A DNA stretch of 23,129 nucleotides, taken from NCBI GenBank assembly GCA_937967805.1, contig CALBTC010000380.1, positions 1-23,129 of the forward strand, written 5' to 3'. Made by a program: the position numbers and the translations under genes. Of this stretch, positions 9,108 through 16,831 are shown piece after piece. Under the pieces are notes generated by a model. That model was not told the DNA's origin, searched no databases, and was given only the letters and a program-made list of their open reading frames with translations. How positions within the stretch are numbered: the stretch's first letter is position 1; the number at the start of each line of letters is the position of its first letter. This stretch comes from an uncultured Anaerolineaceae bacterium. Its GTDB lineage: Bacteria > Chloroflexota > Anaerolineae > Promineifilales > Promineifilaceae.

Positions 9108-9953
9108 GTGACCGAAATAGTGACCAATTTTTCACAACGCTCTCTGGCAACGGCCGTAAAAGCCAACCTGTACCAATTTTTTCACTTCATGCGCCATTCT
9201 GAACAGGCCATCGTCCGCGAAAGCCAGCACGGGTTCAACTGGCTTACCCGCATCCCCCATCCCTGGTTCAACGGTGTGATCGCAACCCGGCCGCCAGACT
9301 CCGAGGCAAGCCGGATGGTGCAGGAGACCGTCGATTACTTTCAGGCCAACGATGTTGCCGGCTTTACCTGGTGGCCGGCTCCCGAACTGGAAACGGCCGT
9401 CTGGCGCCAGCAGCTACAGGCTCACGGATTCAGTTTCGACAGCAACACGCCGGGCATGGCCATGGATCTGACCCGTTTACCCGATTCTGCGCCAAACCCG
9501 GTCTCAATCCGCCGCGTGGAAGATTTACAGACGCTCACCGAGTGGAGCCGTATCTTTGTTCGCGGTTTTGCGATGCCGGAAGCGATGGCTCCTTCTTTCC
9601 TGGCTTTCTTTGCCGGCCTGGGCACCAGTCTCCCCCTGCGCCATTACCTCGGCTACGTGGACGGCCGGCCGGTGGCTACCTCAACGCTGTATCTGGCCGC
9701 GGGCGTCGCCGGCATCTACAACATCGCCACGGTGCCGGCAGCTCGTGGGCAAGGAGTTGGCTCGGCCATGACGTTACTGCCCCTGCATGAAGCACGGGAA
9801 ATGGGCTATCGGGCCGGCATTCTGCAATCATCAGAAATGGGCTACCCGGTGTACAAGCGGCTGGGATTTGCGGAAGTATGCCGCATGGATCACTTTTATT
9901 GGCAGGCTGCCAACGCTGTTGGGGGGAACGGCCGTAACCATAAAGCGCCGTAA
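9108..9953 (+). CDS. GNAT family N-acetyltransferase
   Basis: A 281-residue protein with a C-terminal GNAT domain at about 130-265. The acetyl-CoA pyrophosphate-binding loop is ARGQGVGSAM, preceded by strand GIYNIATVPA and followed by the helix LLPLHEAREMGYRAGILQSS and YPVYKRLGFAEV, the typical C-terminal motif. The N-terminal half (helical, HFMRHSEQAIVRESQHGFNW) resembles the leader domain of the family that acetylates small molecules. The acceptor is unknown. The start is GTG 9108, supported by AGGAG at 9095-9099 with 8-nt spacing. It begins 21 bp after the stop of the decayed GNAT, so the two may once have been co-transcribed. Confidence 0.88.
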   Translation: MTEIVTNFSQRSLATAVKANLYQFFHFMRHSEQAIVRESQHGFNWLTRIPHPWFNGVIATRPPDSEASRMVQETVDYFQANDVAGFTWWPAPELETAVWRQQLQAHGFSFDSNTPGMAMDLTRLPDSAPNPVSIRRVEDLQTLTEWSRIFVRGFAMPEAMAPSFLAFFAGLGTSLPLRHYLGYVDGRPVATSTLYLAAGVAGIYNIATVPAARGQGVGSAMTLLPLHEAREMGYRAGILQSSEMGYPVYKRLGFAEVCRMDHFYWQAANAVGGNGRNHKAP

Positions 9954-10071
9954 AACGTCCCATATCCCGTTGGTCGTCGATGCAAATGCCAAACGTTGCG
10001 CAAAAACCTGCCGGCGAGTAGAGTAACAGGCAGCGATCATTTGTCATACGATAACTGGGACAGGGATAAAC

Positions 10072-11103
10072 ATGAAAGCAATGTTGCTGCACGAAATCGG
10101 CACTCTGAAAGAGAATCCAACACCGCTTGCCCTGGCCGATTTGCCCATGCCCACGCTTGAGGCAGGTGACATCCTGGTCAAAGTCTCAGCTTGCGGCGTT
10201 TGCCACACCGAGCTGGATGAAATTGAAGGCCGCACCCCGCCGCCCCGTTTACCAGTTGTGCTTGGGCACCAGGTGGTGGGCACCGTGGCGGAATGCGGCG
10301 CAGATGCGCAGCGCTTCAAACCAGGCGACCGGATCGGTATCGGCTGGATTTACTCTGCCTGCGGTGAATGTTCTTACTGTTTGTCCGGCAATGAAAATCT
10401 CTGCCCTGACTTTAAAGCAACGGGGCGAGACGTAAACGGTGGTTATGCGCAATACATGGCGGTGCCTCAGGATTATGCCTACCCCATTCCCGCCACCTTT
10501 TCTGATGTGGAAGCCGCACCTTTGCTGTGTGCCGGGGCCGTCGGCTACCGTTCGCTCCGGTTAACCCAGTTAAGCGATGGCCAGAATCTAGGGCTGACCG
10601 GCTTTGGCGCTTCGGGTCATCTGGTGCTGCAAATGGTCCGCCACAAATTCCCCAATGCCGACGTTTTTGTGTTTGCCCGCAATCCCAAAGAGCGTGCATT
10701 TGCCGAAGAATTAGGCGCAGTCTGGACGGGCGACACCGTAGACAAAGCTCCAGAAAAGCTGAACAGCATCATCGACACGACGCCGGTTTGGAAACCGGTG
10801 GTGGAAGCGTTGAAAAATCTGGCACCAGGCGGCCGTTTGGTCATTAACGCCATTCGTAAAGAAGGCGGGGATCAAGAGTACTTGCTCAAGCTGCAATATC
10901 ATGAGCATCTGTGGCAAGAGAAGGAAATTAAAAGCGTGGCCAATGTCACACGCCAGGACATTAGCGAGTTTTTGGAGCTGGCGGCCGAAATCCCCATCAA
11001 GCCGGAAACAGAAGAGTTTGCCTTAGAAGAGGCAAATGACGCCTTACTGTCTATGAGAACAAAGGAAATCAGAGGCGGAAAAGTGCTTCGCCTGGAGCCT
11101 TAA
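10072..11103 (+). CDS. Zinc-dependent alcohol dehydrogenase family protein (AdhA-like)
   Basis: A 343-residue medium-chain dehydrogenase/reductase. The GroES-like N-terminal half carries catalytic zinc ligands Cys44 (CGVCHTELDE) and His66 in LGHQVVG. The usual GHE glutamate is Gln, as in the AdhA-like group. The structural zinc lobe is C97-x2-C100-x2-C103-x7-C111. The nucleotide-binding loop is GFGASGHLVLQ, so NAD(P) is the expected cofactor. It oxidises an alcohol or reduces an aldehyde, with the substrate not readable. The start ATG 10072 follows a GGGA-containing leader. It ends 29 bp before the convergent GntR gene, so co-regulation with the pca operon is not implied by position. Confidence 0.93.
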   Translation: MKAMLLHEIGTLKENPTPLALADLPMPTLEAGDILVKVSACGVCHTELDEIEGRTPPPRLPVVLGHQVVGTVAECGADAQRFKPGDRIGIGWIYSACGECSYCLSGNENLCPDFKATGRDVNGGYAQYMAVPQDYAYPIPATFSDVEAAPLLCAGAVGYRSLRLTQLSDGQNLGLTGFGASGHLVLQMVRHKFPNADVFVFARNPKERAFAEELGAVWTGDTVDKAPEKLNSIIDTTPVWKPVVEALKNLAPGGRLVINAIRKEGGDQEYLLKLQYHEHLWQEKEIKSVANVTRQDISEFLELAAEIPIKPETEEFALEEANDALLSMRTKEIRGGKVLRLEP

Positions 11104-11132
11104 ACGCAAACAAATACAGATCGCGCCCCCCG

Positions 11133-11855
11133 TCAGGCAGGTGTATAAACCAGCTTCAGGCCCGGAACTTGCTCCAGGGCGGCTTTACTCTTCAAGGCGG
11201 TTTTGAGGGTGCTTAATGAGAGACGAGCGTGTTCGCGCGTTAACGATTCGGCTCTGGCTCCTTCCCGGTTTTCAATTGCTTCCACAATGCCTTTATGCTG
11301 TTCCTGAGCCACAAAAAAGACCTTCCAGGCATTACCCAGCTCCGATTGCGCCATGACAAATGCGTTGGCTGAAGCAAAGGGCAGGGCGTTAATGCGGCGC
11401 AGCGCGTGTTCAATCACAAAACTTTCTGTTAACATAACGAGCTGATTATGAAACAGCTCATTCAGATCAAAGTAGCGTTCAATATCTTCGCTTTCCAGCT
11501 CCGTCTTTTCTAGCAAACTATCAAACTGTTCCAGCGATTCCTTGATTTTTCTTAAAGCCAGCGGGCTAACGCCGCGCTCTGCGGCCAGGCGGGCCGCCAT
11601 GCCCTCCAGGCTGCCGCGCGCCTCAATAGCGTCTTCAATATCGCGCACGGTGAACGCGCGTACGGCGTACCCGCCGCCGTTCACCTCCTCCAGCAAACCT
11701 TCTTCGGCCAGCCGGGTAAGGGCGGAACGTATCGGCGTGCGGGAAACGCCCAAACGCTCCACCAGGGCCAGTTCCAACAGACGCTCCCCAGGAGCCAGTT
11801 CACCATTTAAAATCTGTTCTCTTAAAGTGATGAGTGCGTTTATGGTTTGAGACAT
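11133..11855 (-). CDS. GntR-family repressor with FCD domain, probable pca regulator
   Basis: A 240-residue FadR/VanR-type regulator. The winged helix at 1-70 contains the recognition helix pattern LALVERLGVSRTPIRSALTRL and the wing GGGYAVRAF. The FCD ligand-binding domain at 75-220 includes FDLNELFHNQLVML and QEQHKGIVEAIENRE, with the His residues that often bind a metal. Members respond to carboxylate metabolites, so protocatechuate or a muconate/ketoadipate intermediate is a plausible inducer. The ribosome site GAGG lies just before ATG 11855. It is divergent from pcaD, and the shared region carries five TGTATAC boxes. Two of these sit on its own promoter, suggesting autoregulation. The assignment as pca regulator rests on context. 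Confidence 0.9.
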   Translation of the reverse strand: MSQTINALITLREQILNGELAPGERLLELALVERLGVSRTPIRSALTRLAEEGLLEEVNGGGYAVRAFTVRDIEDAIEARGSLEGMAARLAAERGVSPLALRKIKESLEQFDSLLEKTELESEDIERYFDLNELFHNQLVMLTESFVIEHALRRINALPFASANAFVMAQSELGNAWKVFFVAQEQHKGIVEAIENREGARAESLTREHARLSLSTLKTALKSKAALEQVPGLKLVYTPA

Positions 11856-11891
11856 TATTTCCTCGCTAAGGTTAACTCAGGGTATGCCACC

Positions 11892-11920
11892 TGTATACTC
11901 CATGTATACAACAATCGCAA
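11892..11920 (-). promoter_or_regulatory. gntR promoter overlapped by two operator boxes
   Basis: On the minus strand, a -35 TTGCGA (11920-11915) and a -10 TATACA (11897-11892) are separated by exactly 17 bp, giving a leader of about 30 nt before ATG 11855. One TGTATACA box (11903-11910) fills the spacer, and a TGTATAC box (11892-11898) covers the -10. A bound repressor would block RNA polymerase. Confidence 0.65.
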
Positions 11921-12154
11921 ATAATGTGGATTATTAGCCGATATTAACTGCATTTCGCCGAATTTCAGCGATAAATGTATACAGGGCATTTCTCATTTTG
12001 CAGAGCATGTTCCATTCACACGCCTTAAGCCCGCCAAATTTAAGATTGCGATGTATACAAAGGTATCTGGTTTTTGTTCTGTTCACTCACAAATTGCCCA
12101 TCTTTAGCCAGTTTTCTGGCGAAAGCTTGCCAGTTCCGTCGATTCATGTATACA
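11892..12154. promoter_or_regulatory. Five TGTATAC(A) operator boxes in the gntR-pcaD control region
   Basis: Palindromic boxes lie at 11892-11898 (TGTATAC then T), 11903-11910, 11976-11983, 12052-12059 and 12147-12154 (all TGTATACA). Centre spacings are 11, 73, 76 and 95 bp, each near whole helical turns. FadR/VanR-type GntR proteins bind short palindromes of the GT-N-AC kind, so these fit the adjacent regulator. The 434-bp region 11856-12289 contains these boxes and the two promoters, and no gene that I can support. Confidence 0.65.
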
Positions 12155-12156
12155 AT
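12127..12156 (+). promoter_or_regulatory. Candidate pca operon promoter
   Basis: TTGCCA (12127-12132) is followed after 16 bp by TATACA (12149-12154), or after 18 bp by TACAAT (12151-12156). The -10 coincides with the last TGTATACA box, so repression by the GntR protein would be direct. The leader to pcaD ATG 12290 would be about 130 nt. Confidence 0.45.
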
Positions 12157-12289
12157 ACAGCAGAGGCAGCCGATTTTACCTCGACAACAACTTTTTACTG
12201 GCGCTACGCAAGCGATGCCAGCCAAATCGGGATAACGTTGCATTGCGTACGGCCGTGCGCCACGCTAACCAGACAAAGATGACTGTAAA

Positions 12290-13066
12290 ATGGAATTTAC
12301 CACTGTCAATAACGTGACGTTACATTACGCCGGCGAAGGTGCTCCAGAAGGTCCGTCCCTGGTTTTTGTTAACTCGCTGGGGACAGATTTGCGCATCTGG
12401 GACGAGTTAGTGCCCCATTTCAGCGACAGCCACCGCATCATCCGCTACGACAAGCGCGGGCACGGCCTGTCGGACTGCCCGCCGGCGCCGTACACCATTC
12501 GCGATCACGCAACAGACCTGGCCGGATTGTTGGATCAGCTAGAGGTGCGCCAGGCTATTCTGGTAGGCATTTCTGTGGGTGGGATGATTGCCCTGGATTT
12601 TGCCGCCACCTGGCCGGAGCGGGTGCAGGCGTTACTGTTGTGTGATACGGCGCCCAAAATTGGCACGGCCGTTCTCTGGAACGAGCGTATCAACAATCTG
12701 CGCCAGCACGGCATGGACGCCATGCGCGATGCCATTTTGTCCCGCTGGTTTACCAACACCTTCCCCAGGCGAGAACCGGCGGCGTTTAACGGGTATGGCA
12801 ACATGCTCACCCGCATGCCCGTGGAAGGATACACCGCCACCTGTGCCGCTATCCGCGATGTGGACCTGACCAAAGCGGCTCAAACCATCACGACATCTAC
12901 CCTTGTACTGTGTGGGGCAGAAGATTTGGCCACACCGCCCGCTTTAGCCCAAGGTCTGTGTGACCTCATTCCTCACGCCCAATTTCAGAAAATTCCTGAT
13001 GCAGCGCATCTGCCCTGCATCGAACAACCGGACATCATGGCGCACTATATCGCCCAGTTCATATGA
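12290..13066 (+). CDS. pcaD: 3-oxoadipate enol-lactonase
   Basis: A 258-residue alpha/beta hydrolase that opens beta-ketoadipate enol-lactone to beta-ketoadipate. Family-typical segments are FVNSLGTDLRIWDELVPHF (oxyanion region) and RYDKRGHGLSD. The nucleophile elbow GISVGGM has Ser95, and Asp212 (LCGAEDLATPP) and His240 (PDAAHLPCIEQP) complete the triad. Length and motifs match stand-alone PcaD rather than a PcaD-PcaC fusion. It is the first gene of pcaDCHGB. Its TGA overlaps the next start (ATGA at 13063), indicating translational coupling. Its own ribosome site is weak. Confidence 0.95.
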   Translation: MEFTTVNNVTLHYAGEGAPEGPSLVFVNSLGTDLRIWDELVPHFSDSHRIIRYDKRGHGLSDCPPAPYTIRDHATDLAGLLDQLEVRQAILVGISVGGMIALDFAATWPERVQALLLCDTAPKIGTAVLWNERINNLRQHGMDAMRDAILSRWFTNTFPRREPAAFNGYGNMLTRMPVEGYTATCAAIRDVDLTKAAQTITTSTLVLCGAEDLATPPALAQGLCDLIPHAQFQKIPDAAHLPCIEQPDIMAHYIAQFI

Positions 13067-13482
13067 TCGTTATCCGAAAGGCCCAAAACGTTATGAAAGA
13101 CAAGTTCGAACAAGGTATGAAGATACGACGGTCCGTGTTGGGCAATGCCCATGTGGATCGGGCCGAAGCCAACAAAACGCCGTTTGACGCTGATTTTCAG
13201 CAGTTCATCACCGAAACGGCCTGGGGCACCGTCTGGTCTCGGCCGGGGCTGGACCGCAAAACGCGTCATCTGCTCACCATCGCCATGATGGCTGCGTTGG
13301 GTAAAGAACACGAACTGGCCCTGCACATCCGCGCCACGCAAAATACGGGCGTAACGCCCGATGAAGTGAAAGAAGTGCTGCTGCAAGTGGCTATTTACGC
13401 CGGCGTGCCGGCCGCAAATACAGCAATGGCCATTGCCAAACGCATCTACCAAGAGCTTGACGAGGAGGCAGCAAAACCATGA
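13063..13482 (+). CDS. pcaC: 4-carboxymuconolactone decarboxylase
   Basis: A 139-residue CMD/AhpD-like protein that decarboxylates gamma-carboxymuconolactone to beta-ketoadipate enol-lactone. The diagnostic run MKDKFEQGMKIRRSVLG, AHVDRAEANKTPFDADFQ, TWGTVWSR-like ETAWGTVWSRPGLDRKTR and ALHIRATQNTGVTPDEVKEV is complete. The first ATG at 13063 overlaps the pcaD stop by 4 nt. An internal ATG at 13093 begins exactly at the conserved MKDKFEQGM and has an AAAGG 11 nt upstream, so the mature start may be 13093 (129 residues). The 3' end again overlaps the next gene by ATGA. Confidence 0.95.
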   Translation: MIVIRKAQNVMKDKFEQGMKIRRSVLGNAHVDRAEANKTPFDADFQQFITETAWGTVWSRPGLDRKTRHLLTIAMMAALGKEHELALHIRATQNTGVTPDEVKEVLLQVAIYAGVPAANTAMAIAKRIYQELDEEAAKP

Positions 13483-14186
13483 CCAAATTGGTAACATTCA
13501 ATCCGCTGGATCGGGCGATACACCCTCCATATCTGCACCCGCCCTACAAATCAACGGTGACACGTGCGCCCAGCCGCCCCCTGATTCCACTGGCGCAAAC
13601 GCTGTCGGAATTAACCGGCCCGGTTTATGGCGAGGATGAGATTCACCCGTTAGACAACGACCTCACTAAAAACGCGGTGAAAACGGCCGAACCCATTGGC
13701 GAACGCATTATCGTAACAGGCCGATTACTGGATGATCGGGGCAAGCCGATTCCCAACGCGTTAATCGAAATTTGGCAGGCGAATGCGTGCGGCCGTTACA
13801 TGCACAAAGTAGACCAGCACGACGCACCCCTCGATCCCAACTTTCACGGCTCCGGCCGCACCCTCACCGACAAAAACGGCGTTTACCGCTTCACCACCAT
13901 CCGCCCCGGAGCCTATCCCTGGGGCAACCATCCCAACGCCTGGCGGCCGGCCCACATCCATTTTTCTGTCTTTGGCAGCAACTTTTTGCAGCGACTGGTA
14001 ACACAAATGTACTTTCCTGGCGATCCGCTGCTGCCGCTGGACCCCATTTACAACGGCATTCCCGACGAGGATGCCCGCAAGCAGCTCATTTCAGTCTACG
14101 ATCATGACGTCACCCAACCAGAATGGGCCTTGGGGTTCCGTTTTGACATCGTCGTATGCGGTCCGCGCCAGACACCCTTTGAGTAA
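13479..14186 (+). CDS. pcaH: Protocatechuate 3,4-dioxygenase beta subunit
   Basis: A 235-residue catalytic subunit of the intradiol dioxygenase that cleaves protocatechuate to 3-carboxy-cis,cis-muconate with O2 and Fe(III). All four iron ligands are present: Tyr107 (GRYMHKVDQHDAPLDPNF), Tyr146 (GAYPWGNH), and His159 and His161 (RPAHIHFSVFG). The conserved GERIIVTGRLLDDRGKPIP and IEIWQANACGRY mark the beta-sandwich core. It overlaps pcaC by 4 nt. It works as a heteromer with PcaG encoded 119 bp downstream, a gap that holds a stable hairpin. Confidence 0.97.
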   Translation: MTKLVTFNPLDRAIHPPYLHPPYKSTVTRAPSRPLIPLAQTLSELTGPVYGEDEIHPLDNDLTKNAVKTAEPIGERIIVTGRLLDDRGKPIPNALIEIWQANACGRYMHKVDQHDAPLDPNFHGSGRTLTDKNGVYRFTTIRPGAYPWGNHPNAWRPAHIHFSVFGSNFLQRLVTQMYFPGDPLLPLDPIYNGIPDEDARKQLISVYDHDVTQPEWALGFRFDIVVCGPRQTPFE

Positions 14187-14234
14187 CTTTAGAGAAATCA
14201 ACATCCTATGTACGCACCCTCAAATAAAATTCAA

Positions 14235-14280
14235 CGTGAAGACGCAGAAACATCAGGACTTTTTTCTCTGCGCCTCCACG
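14235..14280. repeat. Intercistronic hairpin between pcaH and pcaG
   Basis: Arms CGTGAAGACGCAGA (14235-14248) and TCTGCGCCTCCACG (14267-14280) pair over 14 positions with two A-C mismatches on the plus strand, which become G-T pairs on the minus strand. It resembles the element at 3396-3439 (shared GCGCAGA arms, T-rich loop), pointing to a dispersed palindromic repeat. In the pca mRNA it could tune the PcaH/PcaG ratio or transcript stability. Confidence 0.55.
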
Positions 14281-14305
14281 CTAAATTATTTTCAGAGGAG
14301 GGCAA

Positions 14306-14863
14306 ATGAAGCAAACAGCCAGTCAAACAGTCGGTCCTTATCTGCGAATTGGGTTGATTTATGGCGAGCCACAAAACGACCTGGTGCAAGAACAGACAAC
14401 CGGTGAGCGCATTAAAATTGCGGGCGTGGTGCGAGATGGAAACGGCCAACCCATTACCGATGCGCTGGTGGAAATCTGGCAGCCGGACGCCAACAGCATC
14501 TACAACCACCCAACTGATCCTAAGCATGAACTGGCCGATCCCCATTTTCGCGGCTTTGGCCGGGCGGAAACGCGCAATGAAGGCACGTTTGAATTCAGAA
14601 CGATCAAACCGGGTGGCCGGGATGGACAGGCGCCTTACATCAACGCCAACGTCTTTGCCCGGGGCATGTTAATTCACGCCCTCACCCGGATCTATTTTGA
14701 GGACGAACCGGCCAATGCCAATGATCCCGTCCTGAATGCAGTGGACAGCAGCCGGCGGCACACGCTCATCGCCGTTCCTGAGCAATCGACTGAGTTACCC
14801 ACTTACCGTTTTGACATTCACGTACAAGGGGATGAGGAAACCGTATTTTTTGAGCCCGAGTAA
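14306..14863 (+). CDS. pcaG: Protocatechuate 3,4-dioxygenase alpha subunit
   Basis: A 185-residue structural subunit of the dioxygenase that completes the active-site wall. It opens KQTASQTVGPYLRIGL, typical of PcaG, and continues GERIKIAGVVRDGNGQPITDALVEIWQPDANSIYNHP. It then has the alpha-specific FGRAETRNEGTFEFRTIKPG and a C-terminal YRFDIHVQGDEETVFFEPE. As expected for the alpha subunit, it lacks the full Tyr/His iron-ligand set. The RBS is GAGGAGG just upstream of ATG 14306. It lies 119 bp after pcaH and 6 bp before pcaB, inside the operon. Confidence 0.96.
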   Translation: MKQTASQTVGPYLRIGLIYGEPQNDLVQEQTTGERIKIAGVVRDGNGQPITDALVEIWQPDANSIYNHPTDPKHELADPHFRGFGRAETRNEGTFEFRTIKPGGRDGQAPYINANVFARGMLIHALTRIYFEDEPANANDPVLNAVDSSRRHTLIAVPEQSTELPTYRFDIHVQGDEETVFFEPE

Positions 14864-14869
14864 AGCGAA

Positions 14870-16210
14870 ATGGCATTTTCACTTCTTGATTCGCAACTAT
14901 TTTCTACCCTGTTCAACCATGCCGAAGTGGCCGAGCAGTTTTCCGATGCGCACTTTGTGCAATACATGGTAGACGTGGAGGCGGCCCTGGCCATCGTGCA
15001 GGGCGAGTTGGGCATCATTCCTCAGGAGGCTGCGGCACAGATTGTGGCAGGCACGGCCGTTTTCACCCCAGATTTCGATCAGCTGCGCCGCGGATTGGAA
15101 AAAGCGGGCGTGCCGGTGAGTGAATTGGTGCGCCAGCTGCGGGCACAGGTTGGGCAAGACGCAGCCGACTACGTCCATTGGGGTGCCACGACGCAAGATA
15201 TCGTGGACACGGCACGGGTTTTGCAAATTCGGGCGGTGTTGGCCCTGTTGGAACCAGCGCTTGAAGACGTGATAGACAACCTGGCCCGGCTGGCTGACCA
15301 GCACCGGCATACGTTGATGGCCGGCCGCACCCATTCGCAGCAGGCACTGCCGATCACGTTTGGACTCAAGGTGGCCAACTGGCTGGCTCCACTGCTGCGC
15401 CACCGGCAGCGACTATCTGAAATGAAGCCGCGCCTGCTGGTGGTGCAGTTTGGCGGGGCAGCGGGGACGCTGGCAACGTTGGGGGAGAAGGATACGGCCG
15501 TGCAAACCGCCCTGGCCCAAGAACTTAACCTCAACGTGCCACCCACCCCCTGGCACACTCACCGCGACACCCTGGCCGATCTGGCCAGCTGGCTCTCTCT
15601 GGTGAGCGGCAGCCTGGCTAAAATGGCGCCAGACATCATCCTGCTGGCCAAGTCAGAGGTGGCTCAACTGCGCGAGACGCCCCACCCCCACCGAGGCGGC
15701 TCCAGCACCATGCCACAGAAGCACAATCCCATCATCAGCGAATTGATCATCGCCGCCGCCCGCACCAACGCTTCACTGCTCTCAGGCATGCACCAGGCAC
15801 TGGTGCAGGAGCATGAACGGGCCACACACGGCTGGCAAATGGAGTGGTTAACGCTGCCGCAGATGGTGGGGTTGACGGCCGTATCCCTCAAAAAAGCCCG
15901 CTTCCTCAGCCAAAACCTGGTCGTGGATGAAGCCCGAATGCGGCAAAACGTGGCCGCATCCAACGGCCTGATGCTGGCCGAAGCCCTCACCTTTGCCCTG
16001 GCCCCCACCCACATGAGCCACGCCGAGGCTAAGCGGTTGGTGCGCGCCGCCTGCCAGGTGGTACTGGCAGAAAATCGGCATTTAGTTGATGTCGTTCAAG
16101 AGAAAGTAGATGCGCCGCTTGATTGGCAGGCTCTACGCGATGAATCTGCCTATTTGGGCGCGTCAAATGAGTTGATTGATCGGGTACTGGCCGATTGTAA
16201 AATGGATTAA
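14870..16210 (+). CDS. pcaB: 3-carboxy-cis,cis-muconate cycloisomerase
   Basis: A 446-residue member of the fumarase/aspartase superfamily that cyclises 3-carboxy-cis,cis-muconate to gamma-carboxymuconolactone. The superfamily signature G-S-S-T-M-P-Q-K-H-N-P is at 277-287. DYVHWGATTQDIVDTA (100-115) and AGRTHSQQALPITFG (151-165) are the other conserved active-site regions. The length is normal for bacterial PcaB. It is the last gene of the operon. It ends 5 bp from the convergent decayed stress-protein gene, and no terminator is visible between them. pcaI/pcaJ/pcaF for the final thiolytic steps are not in the window. Confidence 0.96.
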   Translation: MAFSLLDSQLFSTLFNHAEVAEQFSDAHFVQYMVDVEAALAIVQGELGIIPQEAAAQIVAGTAVFTPDFDQLRRGLEKAGVPVSELVRQLRAQVGQDAADYVHWGATTQDIVDTARVLQIRAVLALLEPALEDVIDNLARLADQHRHTLMAGRTHSQQALPITFGLKVANWLAPLLRHRQRLSEMKPRLLVVQFGGAAGTLATLGEKDTAVQTALAQELNLNVPPTPWHTHRDTLADLASWLSLVSGSLAKMAPDIILLAKSEVAQLRETPHPHRGGSSTMPQKHNPIISELIIAAARTNASLLSGMHQALVQEHERATHGWQMEWLTLPQMVGLTAVSLKKARFLSQNLVVDEARMRQNVAASNGLMLAEALTFALAPTHMSHAEAKRLVRAACQVVLAENRHLVDVVQEKVDAPLDWQALRDESAYLGASNELIDRVLADCKMD

Positions 16211-16215
16211 CTGAT

Positions 16216-16661
16216 TTAGGCAGGCAGGTCCGTATCGCCATCGTTAACCGTGTAGCGGCGCACCAATTTACCCGCCTCAACCACCAGCATCTCAACCCCT
16301 TTTTCCCGCACCGTGTTGGCCAGGATTGTCAGGTAGCCCTCGGTAGTGATGCCTTCTCCCTCGCTCGACTTGCCAATGACCAACGACTCCACCTCTTTTT
16401 CGCTGATCACGTCGGCCAGCGCCTCGCGGAAGCTGCCTTGCCGCACCATGATGTCTGCTTCCACACCGGCCTGATGCTTCCGGTCCTGGGCCATGCCCAG
16501 CAAAAACTCGCCCATTTCATCCAGTTCGTGAGCCACGTCTACCAGCAGCGGGCTGGAGTGTGAGATGGGTGACCGGCAGGCCGACCTTCATAAATTCAAT
16601 GGGAGACGGCAACCAGCAGCAGCAGCAGCGACCGCCGCCAATGGTGTCAGAATGTGATCAT
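16216..16661 (-). pseudogene. Decayed universal-stress-protein-like gene
   Basis: The original start survives: AAGGAG at 16675-16670, 8 nt before ATG 16661, but that frame stops after four codons (M-I-T-F). One frame over, H-I-L-T-P-L, the usual Usp beginning, reads on and meets a TGA. The same frame then runs open from about 16600 through DVAHELDEMGEFLLGM, EADIMVRQGSFREALADVI and ESLVIGKSSEGEG to the stop at 16216. The last 106 codons would be an intact Usp C-terminal half with the adenine-site pattern partly present. A (CAG)5 run at 16614-16628 sits in the decayed part. The Usp assignment is moderate. Confidence 0.6.
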
Positions 16662-16831
16662 AGGCTAAGCTCCTTGTTTTGCCCTGCCCCGATTAAAGGT
16701 TGATGATGTTTACGGCCGTCGACACCACGCTATTTTACCAGTGATCTTTGCCGAAATGTAGGCAAAGCGGTTACAACTTGAACTCAACTGTAATCATCTG
16801 CTTCACAGCATCCACCTGGGACTGAGAATTA

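Noticed and set aside
16614..16628. (CAG)5 microsatellite as a phase-variation tract
   Set aside because: It lies in an already broken gene, and a trinucleotide unit cannot shift the frame by slippage of whole units.
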